Assembly (NCBI RefSeq): GCF_900110995.1
Contig: NZ_FOJF01000001.1
Coordinates: forward strand, 761,199-825,198
From: Chitinophaga sp. YR573
GTDB taxonomy: Bacteria > Bacteroidota > Bacteroidia > Chitinophagales > Chitinophagaceae
Reading direction: 5' to 3'
DNA: 64,000 bases
The notes beneath the pieces are model-generated. The model ran no database searches. It saw nothing but the letters and a program-made list of their open reading frames with translations, and was not told the DNA's origin. The position numbers were made by a program, and so were the translations under genes. The number at the start of each line of letters is the position of its first letter. The first letter of the stretch is position 1. Below are positions 45,400 through 54,100 of this stretch, piece by piece.

Positions 45400-45560
45400 C
45401 TTTGGGGCTAATCAATGCTAGTAATGCAGAGAAAAAAATTTATATATTGTAATAAGGTAGAATCTGATCCAAAAGTACTTTTTACCTTTTCAGCCAACAA
45501 CCAACAATTATTATCTGGTGGTCAATTTCCTGTAAGTGGCATAAAACACATTAAATCTGG

Positions 45561-46325
45561 TTAGAACTGCATGGCCTTTTTCAGGAAATCTGCCTTACGT
45601 CTTCTCGAAACTTCTACCTGCGTTCCATCACTCATGAGTGCAAACCCACCTTCTCCCTGTATATAAGATTGCATCTGCTGAAGGTTAATAAGATGAGAGT
45701 TATGTACACGGAAAAAATCCACATCTGTAAGCAATTCTTCAAACTCTTTTAACGGACGGGATACCATCAGGTTTTTCTTATCCGTAAAAAATATCCGGGT
45801 ATAGTTACCCGTAGATTCACACCGTACAATATTCTGTACGGGCATAAATACCAATCCGTTAATAGTAGGCAGTGCAATCTTCTTATGTGTCTGATGCAGC
45901 GTTTTCATGTTCTGCAGGAATACTTCAATAGGAGAATGCTGTGCTTCACTGGCCGGCCCGTTACGCCTGCTGGTACATTTCTGAATAGCATCCTGCAGCT
46001 CTTTTACACTAAAAGGTTTCAACAGGTAATCCAGTGCATTGAACTTGATCGCTTTTAAAGCATACTGTTCATAAGCAGTAGTGAATATCACGTCGAAATT
46101 GATCTTATCAAACAGTTTCAATAATTCAAAACCATTCTGATGAGGCATTTCAACATCCAGGAATACTACATCCGGCTGTAATTCGGAGATCATATCCCTT
46201 GCGTCTTTTACACTGTTCACGCTTCCTACCACAGTTACTTCCGGGCATTTCTTTTGCAGCATTGTATGAAGGGCTTCAATACAGTGCTGCTCGTCATCAA
46301 CGATGATGGCTCTTATTTCGCTCAT
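45561..46325 (-). CDS. LytTR-family response regulator
   Basis: A 254-residue regulator. The receiver domain (1-120) has IIVDDE, phospho-acceptor D57 in VVFLDVEMP, and Lys in DYLLKPF. The LytTR DNA-binding domain (about 150-250) has IVRCESTGNYTRIFF and FFRVHNSHLINL. Its start is 14 bases downstream of the TPR kinase stop, so the pair is cotranscribed. It is unlike the regulator at 4258 in the linker and C-terminal tail, so the two are separate systems, not a recent duplicate. Confidence 0.93.
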   Translation of the reverse strand: MSEIRAIIVDDEQHCIEALHTMLQKKCPEVTVVGSVNSVKDARDMISELQPDVVFLDVEMPHQNGFELLKLFDKINFDVIFTTAYEQYALKAIKFNALDYLLKPFSVKELQDAIQKCTSRRNGPASEAQHSPIEVFLQNMKTLHQTHKKIALPTINGLVFMPVQNIVRCESTGNYTRIFFTDKKNLMVSRPLKEFEELLTDVDFFRVHNSHLINLQQMQSYIQGEGGFALMSDGTQVEVSRRRKADFLKKAMQF

Positions 46326-46339
46326 GCTCTTAATGTGTA

Positions 46340-48286
46340 TTAAAAAATAAATTCTACCGGTAAGACGAGTCTGACCTCTGTGCCGGTGGCTGTTCCGGCT
46401 TCGTCTTCCAGGTCTGTAATGTTTACGTTTGCTTCTTTTGTATTATTGATCTTTCTGATCAGATCTATCCTGCCTTCCGTTACCTTCATGCCCATCGAAC
46501 GGTGCGTTTGTCCCTTTTTTTCTTTTATTTCTACAGCTTTCTTCCTTCCTATTCCATTATCTGTAACAATGCAGGTCAATACACGTCCTTTCAGCGATAC
46601 GTTTATTTCCAGTAGTCCTTTACCTGATTTATGTACCAGCCCATGCCATATAGCGTTTTCAACATAGGGTTGTATAATCATGGGCGGGATCATTGCCTCT
46701 TCTTCATTAATCTCTTCTGATACAGTGATCTCGTAATCAAAAATATTATTACAACGTAATTTTTCAAGATCAAGATACAAACGTAACGATTCCAGCTCTT
46801 TATTCAGAGAAATAAAGGTGTACTGCGTATTATCCAGAATCATACGCATTAACCGGGAGAATTTGGTAAGGTAGTCTGATGCCTCTTCCTGGTTATTGCT
46901 CCAGATAAAACGATGTATGGAACTGAGTGAGTTAAATATAAAATGTGGGTTCATCTGCGCACGTAATGAGCGCAGTTCCAGTTGTAAGGTACGTTTCTTG
47001 GTTTCCAGGTCTCTGTGGCGGATATAAAAGAAGCCACCTACTGTAAGCATCAATAAAAATCCTGCTAAGGAAATGATATATACGACATTACGTTTGGTAC
47101 GCAGTTCACCCAGTTGTTTATCATGCTCCAGTAGTTTGATCTGGTTGTCTTTCCGGTCTACTTCATAAATGGCTTGTGTCTGCGCCAATGCCTGGGCAGA
47201 GGTTTCATCCAGCAGACTGTCTTTGTACAATAACGACTTATCCATTGCTTCCAGAGACTTTTCAAACTCTCCGTTGGCCTTATAATCTGCTGCCAATGCT
47301 TTATAGGCATCTTTCAGCATCAGTTTAAACCGCCATAACTGACTCAGATTAATAGAGGCCTGGATATTTTTACGTGCTTCCTCATGTTTACCCTGCAGGC
47401 TCCATAACTTCCCAATGCTCAGGTAACTTTCTGCCTCATGCACTTTATCATCCACTTTACTATTCACTGCCAGCGCTTTATGCAGGTATTCCAATGCACT
47501 GGCATAGTCTTTCTTTTCCTTATAGGCATCTCCCAGTGCATTATAACAGATGGCCAGGCCCATACTGTTATTCAGTACCTGATTAACGGCCAGTGACTTC
47601 TTATAATATTCTATGGCCAGGTCCAGTTTACCCAGTCCCTGGTAGGCATACCCTATATTTCCAAGGTTGATAGCTGCACCCAGACTATTCTTATTCTCAC
47701 GTTCCAGCAGTAAGGCCTTATTGAAATGGGCAATGGCATCATCATACTTTTCGGAAGACAGCTGAATATTGCCTATACTGTTGATAGCCACACAGATATT
47801 ACGCACATCATTGACCTTTTCCGCCAGTTGTAATGCACGGAAATGGTATCCGAATGCCTTCTCCAGCTTTTCCTGCCGCCGGTAATCCACCCCTGTATTA
47901 TTCAGGGCAATGGCCAGCATCAGGTCGTCTTTGGCCTCTTCGGCATATTTAACGGCCTTTTCATGATATTCTGAAGCCAGGATATATTCTGATTTATTTC
48001 TTTTGGAGATGCCCAGTTCATTGTACACACTGAACAGGCCACGGAAATACCGGAGATGCTGGGAAGTAGCGATTGCTTCCTGGAAGAAGGGGTTTTCTGC
48101 TTTATGTTTATCAAAGTAATGGCTCATGGCCTTTCCTTTGTCTATCAGCCAGTTTACCTTGTTGGTATCACCGGGCAATAGTCTGGCAGAATCCAGTGTA
48201 TGGAAAACAAGGATAGAATCCTGTCCGTATATGTCCCCTTTTGTTAACGAGAGCAGGATAAGTAATAAGTAACAGCCTTTAAGCAT
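46340..48286 (-). CDS. TPR-containing LytS-type sensor histidine kinase
   Basis: A 648-residue kinase. Signal-like MLKGCYLLLILLSLTKGDIYG is followed by about seven TPR units in the periplasm (about 75-355; for example LNNTGVDYRRQEKLEKAFGY). A coiled coil (about 360-398), one membrane helix (399-421) and a short linker precede the kinase domain with H448 in RAQMNPHFIFNSL. The ATPase has PYVENAIWHGLVH and the GMKVTEGRIDLI region in place of a strong glycine box. The layout is common in Bacteroidota; the signal is unknown, and the TPRs suggest a protein or peptide partner. Confidence 0.93.
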   Translation of the reverse strand: MLKGCYLLLILLSLTKGDIYGQDSILVFHTLDSARLLPGDTNKVNWLIDKGKAMSHYFDKHKAENPFFQEAIATSQHLRYFRGLFSVYNELGISKRNKSEYILASEYHEKAVKYAEEAKDDLMLAIALNNTGVDYRRQEKLEKAFGYHFRALQLAEKVNDVRNICVAINSIGNIQLSSEKYDDAIAHFNKALLLERENKNSLGAAINLGNIGYAYQGLGKLDLAIEYYKKSLAVNQVLNNSMGLAICYNALGDAYKEKKDYASALEYLHKALAVNSKVDDKVHEAESYLSIGKLWSLQGKHEEARKNIQASINLSQLWRFKLMLKDAYKALAADYKANGEFEKSLEAMDKSLLYKDSLLDETSAQALAQTQAIYEVDRKDNQIKLLEHDKQLGELRTKRNVVYIISLAGFLLMLTVGGFFYIRHRDLETKKRTLQLELRSLRAQMNPHFIFNSLSSIHRFIWSNNQEEASDYLTKFSRLMRMILDNTQYTFISLNKELESLRLYLDLEKLRCNNIFDYEITVSEEINEEEAMIPPMIIQPYVENAIWHGLVHKSGKGLLEINVSLKGRVLTCIVTDNGIGRKKAVEIKEKKGQTHRSMGMKVTEGRIDLIRKINNTKEANVNITDLEDEAGTATGTEVRLVLPVEFIF

Positions 48287-48326
48287 GCATCAGCAAGGTA
48301 TAAGCACAAGTTAGTTAAAAAAGCGA

Positions 48327-48349
48327 AAGGGCGAAAGAATTCGCCCCTT
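48327..48349. terminator. Terminator-like hairpin upstream of the TPR kinase
   Basis: AAGGGCGAA pairs with TTCGCCCCTT (one bulged C) around AGAA. On the minus strand it is followed by TTTCGCTTTTTT. It stands about 40 bases before the kinase start and 400 bases beyond cmk, so it may end a cmk read-through or an unseen small RNA. Confidence 0.45.
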
Positions 48350-48480
48350 CTTCCTATTAACCGAATACACCTACTGAAAATATGGACAAGTACAGGCGAA
48401 CCCGCCTTACCCACATTAAGTTTAAATATTACTAGCCACAACGCTATATATTAAGTGTCGAATGTTCTTACGGTTAATAG

Positions 48481-48690
48481 CAGGTCTCCGGATACAGCTA
48501 TGATAAGACCTCAAAGATCCTAACAAGACGTCTCTTGACCACTTCTGGAAATATATATGATGATTTTGAAAGTGCTTATAGGCAGTATTCAAAAAAATAC
48601 GGTAACAATAAAATGCAGGAAATTCTGGAGGATGTGGAAAATTATCAGGGTTTCTCACCCGCAATAAAACCGGGAGTGAGACAAATTTAA
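48481..48690 (+). pseudogene. Short coding-like frame, possible gene remnant
   Basis: An open frame of 69 codons (CAG at 48481 to TAA at 48688-48690) with no ATG start. A TTG at 48535 would give 51 residues: MTTSGNIYDDFESAYRQY and so on, ending SPAIKPGVRQI. The amino-acid composition (charged, aromatic, few rare residues) looks like real protein, unlike most gap frames here. No family is recognised. It lies in the 468-base gap between the TPR kinase and cmk, which holds no other gene. It may be a remnant or a small gene with a TTG start. Confidence 0.35.
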
Positions 48691-48754
48691 TAAAGGTTTC
48701 TCTAATATTAAAATAAAATCAAAAAGATTGTTCTATTATCGGGCCTTTTTTTAG

Positions 48755-49441
48755 TTAAGATTGCACCATTATCGCATCCTCAACCCATTGCATCACTAAT
48801 CTGAGTTGTTCGTCCGGGTTTAACTGACTGTTATCCAATATAATAGCATCTTCTGCCTTGCGGAGTGGGCTAATCTCTCTATTGGTATCGATATAATCGC
48901 GTAATTCCAGATTCTCTTTTATCTCGTGCAGGGTGATGTTTTTGTTCTTAGCGTACAGTTCTTTGAATCTGCGTTCCACACGGATGGCAGTATCTGCCGT
49001 CATGAATATTTTCAGTTCTGCATGTGGGAATACGGTGGTCCCGATATCACGTCCGTCCATCACGATACCACGCTGCTCTCCCATCTGCTGTTGCTGTGCC
49101 ACGGCAAATTCCCGTACTTCTTTCACGGCTGCCACTTCACTTACCTTTTCGGCTACCAGCATTTCGCGGATCATATTCTCTACATTCTCTCCGTTCAGGT
49201 TCATTTCCGATGAGTTGGTGATCGGGTTATACACAAACTCCAGGGAAATATTATCCAGGGCTTCGTTCACCTCATCCGTATTGTTCCAGTCCACACGGTT
49301 CTGTATGAAATACAGCGTGATAGCACGATACATGGCTCCGCTGTCTATATACACATAGTCCAGTTCTCCTGCCAGTTGTTTGGCCAGTGTGCTTTTCCCA
49401 CAGGAAGAGTAACCATCTATTGTGATAATAACTTTTTTCAA
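48755..49441 (-). CDS. cmk: Cytidylate kinase
   Basis: A 228-residue NMP kinase that phosphorylates CMP and dCMP with ATP in the cytoplasm. The P-loop is IDGYSSCGKSTLAKQL (residues 8-16 core), followed by the CMP-binding part YVYIDSGAMYRAITLYF, GIVMDGRDIGTTVFPHAELK and the LID region NTREISPLRKAEDAIILDNS. Length and order are typical. It is transcribed alone. No good promoter was recognised in the 92 bases between it and the left target duplication of the miniature element. Confidence 0.97.
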   Translation of the reverse strand: MKKVIITIDGYSSCGKSTLAKQLAGELDYVYIDSGAMYRAITLYFIQNRVDWNNTDEVNEALDNISLEFVYNPITNSSEMNLNGENVENMIREMLVAEKVSEVAAVKEVREFAVAQQQQMGEQRGIVMDGRDIGTTVFPHAELKIFMTADTAIRVERRFKELYAKNKNITLHEIKENLELRDYIDTNREISPLRKAEDAIILDNSQLNPDEQLRLVMQWVEDAIMVQS

Positions 49442-49541
49442 AACCAGGTAATTAAATGAACAAGGGTAAGAATTGACGGTGTAAAGTTAAAGGAAAAATG
49501 GAAAAATCAGCAACTATACGGTTAGGAATTATGTTAAAGTG

Positions 49542-49749
49542 GGTAGTGACTCAGTTTGAATGTTATTTGCCAGATGTTGTTGGGCATAAATACACTGCAT
49601 CTGACTGTTTAGCTCTCTGATTTAGCTTTGGAATATGGGTTCAGGATTTGTTTTCAATTTAACTTCACCTGATATTCACGTCAGATAAGGTGTATTTATG
49701 CCCAATAACATCTGGCGCGAAGATTACGTAATCAAACTGAGGCACTACC
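49542..49749. mobile_element. 208-bp miniature inverted-repeat element with 8-bp target duplication
   Basis: Ends: GGTAGTGACTCAGTTTGA at the left, inverted at the right with one mismatch. Inside, 49572-49608 or so and 49680-49716 form a second 36-base inverted repeat (GCCAGATGTT, GGGCATAAATACAC, ATCTGAC; four differences). TTAAAGTG stands at both outer sides (49534-49541 and 49750-49757), which is a target duplication. There is no ORF, so it would need a transposase in trans. The right duplication covers the last codons and stop of the neighbouring gene. Confidence 0.85.
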
Positions 49750-50799
49750 TTAAAGTGGATTAGCTGTTGATATGATATACCAGTAAGTACCGTCCGATTG
49801 TACTGTAGCGCTTTCACCATTGGTGAGGTTAAAACCGGTGTTACTGTCATCCCCGTCAAAACTGCTTCCACTGGCATTTACAACTACATCCGAAGCGCCT
49901 TTGGCCAGTTTTATGATAAATATTCTGCCTGTGCGGCCGGTGGCCGCTGGTAGCGTAATGTTAACTGCTCCACTGGTTCCACTTCTTATCACAGTATAAT
50001 CATCATCCGTGACGCTGCTGGCATCTGTTACTACCCTTATGGGGAGTGTTTGTGTGGCAGCCCCCAATCTTTTTTTCCATACTTTCCCCTGGTCTACCAA
50101 CAATACTGTGTCTTTTGTATCATCCACCTGAATATGCGGTAAGTACAGATCCTGTGCAATAGTAGTCCCTGTTGCACTTCCGATAGAAACCGATGTACCA
50201 TATATTTCAGTAACATCTCCACTGATCAGCTGTATAGGCTGAGATGTGTTCGTAATAATATTCACAGCGCCGGTGGTGGATGTCATCCCGTTATTGAGGA
50301 TAAAAGAACCATTGGCAATCACTGCGCTGTTGAATACTTTGCTGCCTGCGAATGTCTGGGCACCCGTACTCATAAACCCGTTTGTGGTAGCGGTAGCGTT
50401 GGGAATATTGAGTGTATGATTACCTGCTGTGGAAGTAATTCCGTAGGTGCCTGCCACGTTAGTAGTTTTTAACAACTGTGTGGAGACGGTTTGCCCGTTG
50501 AGGGATGTGATGGTATTTCCTTCCGGTAACAGTTTTACCCATGCGTTATTGGCATGTACATACAGGCTTTTATTTGGTATAAAGTAGATGATCATCCCAT
50601 CAGGTGAATTTTTAAGTGTGGTCAGTGTCGTGTCTGAAATCCTGGGTAATAATAATCCCTGCGATTTGCTGTCCAGCTCAAGTAAAGCTGACTTTTGTAT
50701 AGCACCAGGATTATCCCCTAGTTTCAACTGGGCATGCGTAAGCGTGGATATAAACAGTAACAGGATGAATACTGTATACAGTTTCAGTTGTACTTTCAT
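49750..50799 (-). CDS. Secreted tail-fibre-like surface protein, short form
   Basis: A 349-residue exported protein. The signal peptide is followed by the cluster's shared N-terminal block (LKLGDNPGAIQKSALLELDS, then QGLLLPRISD and SPDGMIIY). The middle has beta-turn segments (TTNGFMSTGAQTFAGSKVF) and IDDTKDTVLLVDQGKVWKK-like text. The end is the shared C-terminal module (SVTDDDYTVIRSG, TLPAATGRTGRIFIIK, VQSDGTYWYI). It has the same N- and C-terminal parts as the 1256-residue protein at 51115 but none of the 211-residue repeats. Its last codons and stop (PL-TAA) lie in the target duplication of the miniature element. Function is unknown; adhesion is a guess from the fold. Confidence 0.75.
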   Translation of the reverse strand: MKVQLKLYTVFILLLFISTLTHAQLKLGDNPGAIQKSALLELDSKSQGLLLPRISDTTLTTLKNSPDGMIIYFIPNKSLYVHANNAWVKLLPEGNTITSLNGQTVSTQLLKTTNVAGTYGITSTAGNHTLNIPNATATTNGFMSTGAQTFAGSKVFNSAVIANGSFILNNGMTSTTGAVNIITNTSQPIQLISGDVTEIYGTSVSIGSATGTTIAQDLYLPHIQVDDTKDTVLLVDQGKVWKKRLGAATQTLPIRVVTDASSVTDDDYTVIRSGTSGAVNITLPAATGRTGRIFIIKLAKGASDVVVNASGSSFDGDDSNTGFNLTNGESATVQSDGTYWYIISTANPL

Positions 50800-51003
50800 A
50801 GGTCAGGTCTCTTAGGTATAGGTATAGTATATAACTCGGCTCGTTATAAAGTTAACAGGAAAAGGGGGGAATTGGGGAGAGAGAAATGGAGAATAGAGGG
50901 CTTGTACTCAAATTAATAAAAAAACATCTATGTTTTTAACATTTTCAGGGTGGGAAAGCGTTTTCAGGAGTAATGAGATTGTAAGAAATTGAATAAAAAA
51001 CCA

Positions 51004-51050
51004 ACTCCGGAAAAATCCTTATAATCATTTTATAAGGACTTTTCCGGAGT
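51004..51050. terminator. Terminator after the 1256-residue surface protein gene
   Basis: A long interrupted hairpin: ACTCCGGAAAA with TTTTCCGGAGT, and CCTTATAA with TTATAAGG inside. It is downstream of the 51115 stop on the minus strand. The 315-base gap 50800-51114 contains nothing else that I can support. Confidence 0.8.
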
Positions 51051-51114
51051 AAATTAAGCTGAATATATTGGCAATAAATACGTCGTTTCTTGCGGAGTTT
51101 TTTTTGATAAACTT

Positions 51115-54100
51115 TTATATACCTCCTATGATATACCAAACAGAACCATCTGATTGAATAGTATAAGCTTTTCCTGCAGTGGTAGCTGTAGTGAATGTAG
51201 CTGCCCCGTCTATATTAGTACCACCTCCATTTATGGTAACCGCTCCTGTTGCACTCACACGCTTTATCACAAATATCCTTCCTGCACGAGTGGTAGCAGC
51301 AGGCAAAGTTATAGTTGCAGCACCGGAATTTGTTTTAACTACCGTATAGTCATCATCAGTTACAGTATAACTTGCCGTTATAGTTGTTATAGCCATTGAT
51401 ATTCCTCCAACTATGCTAAGCTTAGCTACCGGTGTACTGGTACCAATTCCTACATATCCTCCATTCTGCAGGAACAACCTGTAATCTGCCACATTTGATT
51501 CTACGAAATTCAACCCTGTACCCAACAGATTCCAGTGCCACTTCATAGTACCAGTAGAGTCCTGGAAGGCCAGTACATCAACACCATTGGCTTTTATCAC
51601 AACCGGATGACCATTAAAGGCAGTTGCTCCGTTAAAGAGAGAGACAGTTTTAGCTGCGTAAAGACCTGTTCCTTTTGTACCACGGAAGAGTTCATTATTA
51701 TTATACTTCAGTACCATTGGCTGATCAACAGTAGTACCTAAGAAACTGGCAGCAGTTGTATTACTGTTACCTGTAAACAACCAGTTAGAAGCACTTGTTT
51801 CAGCTTCAGGTCCCCAGGTGCTACTGGTCGCATCCCATCTCAATATATAGTTATCAGTAGGAGCAACACTAGATACCCTTCTACCCTGCAACGCACTGGC
51901 ATTCCAGATAGCCAGTGAGCTATCTGCATAGAGTGTACCCGCAGTCGTTAGTTTTATTGAATTATCCAGTGTCACTTCCTGTGCTACTCCTGAACTGGCT
52001 GTATATCTTCCTAATAATTTCTGTGTGGTCACATTCTGGATCTTGGCATAAGTAACCCCCTGATCAGGAATATCCGCCGTTACCATTGCACGGAAAGTTG
52101 GTGTACCAGCGGCACCGTTAGGTGCTGCAAAGAGCGTATTGGCAGTCTGTGATGCCAATGTTGTAGCAATAGTACCGTTAGCGGTAAGCGGTGAACCTGT
52201 AACAGTAAAGATGGAAGGCATTGTTAAACCTACAGAAGTTAAACCATCATCCACCGCAGGCGCCCATGTAGAACCATTCCATTTTAATCCCTGCCCACTT
52301 GTTGGTGCAGTAGGCGATAATGATCTTCCTAAAAGTTTACTTGCATTCCAGATAGCTAAAGAACTATCTGCATACAAGATCCCGGCTGTTGTTAATTTTA
52401 TGGAATTATCCAGGGATACTTCCTGTACACTGCCTGTACTCGCTGTATATCTTCCTAATAATTTCTGTGTGGTTACGTCCTGTATTTTAGCATACGTCAC
52501 TGCTTTTGCAGCAATTGTATTCGAACTGCTTGCACCGGTAACATCTCCTGCTAAAGTAACAGATGGTGCTGCATAAGTAAGACTTGTACCATTGCTTGTC
52601 AGCACGGTTCCTGACGCACCAACTGCACTTAATGCCGTACCACCCTGTGCGATAGGTACAATACCAGTAATATTAGTGAAAGGTAATGAAGGAATATCCG
52701 CTGCTGCCAATGCTCTAAATGAAGGCGTACCTGCTGCCCCATTAGGCGCTGCAAATACAGTATTGGCAGTCTGTGATGCTAATGTTGTTGCAATAGTACC
52801 GTTAGCTGTTAATGGTGAATTGGTAACAGTAAAGATGGAAGGCATTGTTAAACCTACAGATGTTAAAGTACCTGAGTTATCATCCGCAGCAGGCGCCCAT
52901 GTACTACCATTCCATTTCAATATCTGTCCGGAAGTTGGTGCGGTGGGTGATAATGATCTTCCTAACAATTTACTTGCATTCCAGATAGCTAAAGAACTAT
53001 CTGCATACAAGATCCCTGCTGTTGTTAATTTCAAAGAATTATCCAGGGATACTTCCTGCACGCTACCTGTACTAGCTGTATATCTTCCTAATATTTTCTG
53101 TGTAGTTACGTCCTGTATTTTAGCATACGTCACTGCTTTTGCAGCAATTGTATTCGCTCCACTTGCACCGGTAACATCTCCCGCTAAAATAACAGATGGT
53201 GCTACATAAGAAAGATTCGTTCCATCACTTGTCAGCACAGTTCCTGCTGCACCTACAGTAGTCAATCCTGTTCCACCCTGTGTAGTTGGTACAGTACCAG
53301 TGATATTACTGAAAGGCAATGCTGGAATATCTGCTGCGGCCAATGCACGGAAAGCAGGCGTACCTGCTGCGCCGTTAGGTGCTGCAAATACGGTATTCGC
53401 TGTTTGCGATTGCAGTGTTGCTGCTATAGTACCATTTGCTGTTAACGGTGAATTTGTAACAGTAAAAATAGATGGCAATGTTAAACCTATGGAAGACAAA
53501 CTTCCGGTATTATCATCTGCCGCAGGCGCCCATGTAGCACCATTCCATTTTAATATTTGTCCGCTTGTTGGTGCTGTAGGAGACAATGATCTTCCTAACA
53601 ACTTACTCGCATTCCAGATAGCTAAAGAACTATCTGCATACAAGATCCCTGCTGTAGTTAATTTCAAAGAATTATCCAGGGATACTTCCTGCACATTGCC
53701 TGAACCCGCTGTATATCTTCCTAATATTGTCTGTGTAGTTACATCCTGTATTTTAGCATATGTCACTGCTTTTGCAGCAATTGTATTCGAACTGCTTGCA
53801 CCGGTAACATCTCCTGCTAAAGTAACAGATGGTGCTGCATAAGTAAGACTTGTGCCATTACTTGTCAGCACAGTTCCTGCTGCACCTACAGCATTTAATG
53901 CTGTACCACCCTGTGCGATAGGTACAATACCCGTGATCTTGGTGAAAGGTAATGAAGGAAGATCTGCTGCTACCAATGCCCTGAATGAAGGTGTACCTGC
54001 GGCTCCGTTAGGTGCAGCAAATACAGTATTAGCTGTTTGTGATGTCAGGGTTGCTGCAATAGTACCATTAGCTGTAAGCGGTGAACCCGTAACCGTAAAA

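Noticed and set aside
45424..45564. A 46-codon plus-strand ORF between ispH and the response regulator gene
   Set aside because: It overlaps the stop of the regulator gene, has no promoter or family resemblance, and is short enough to be chance.
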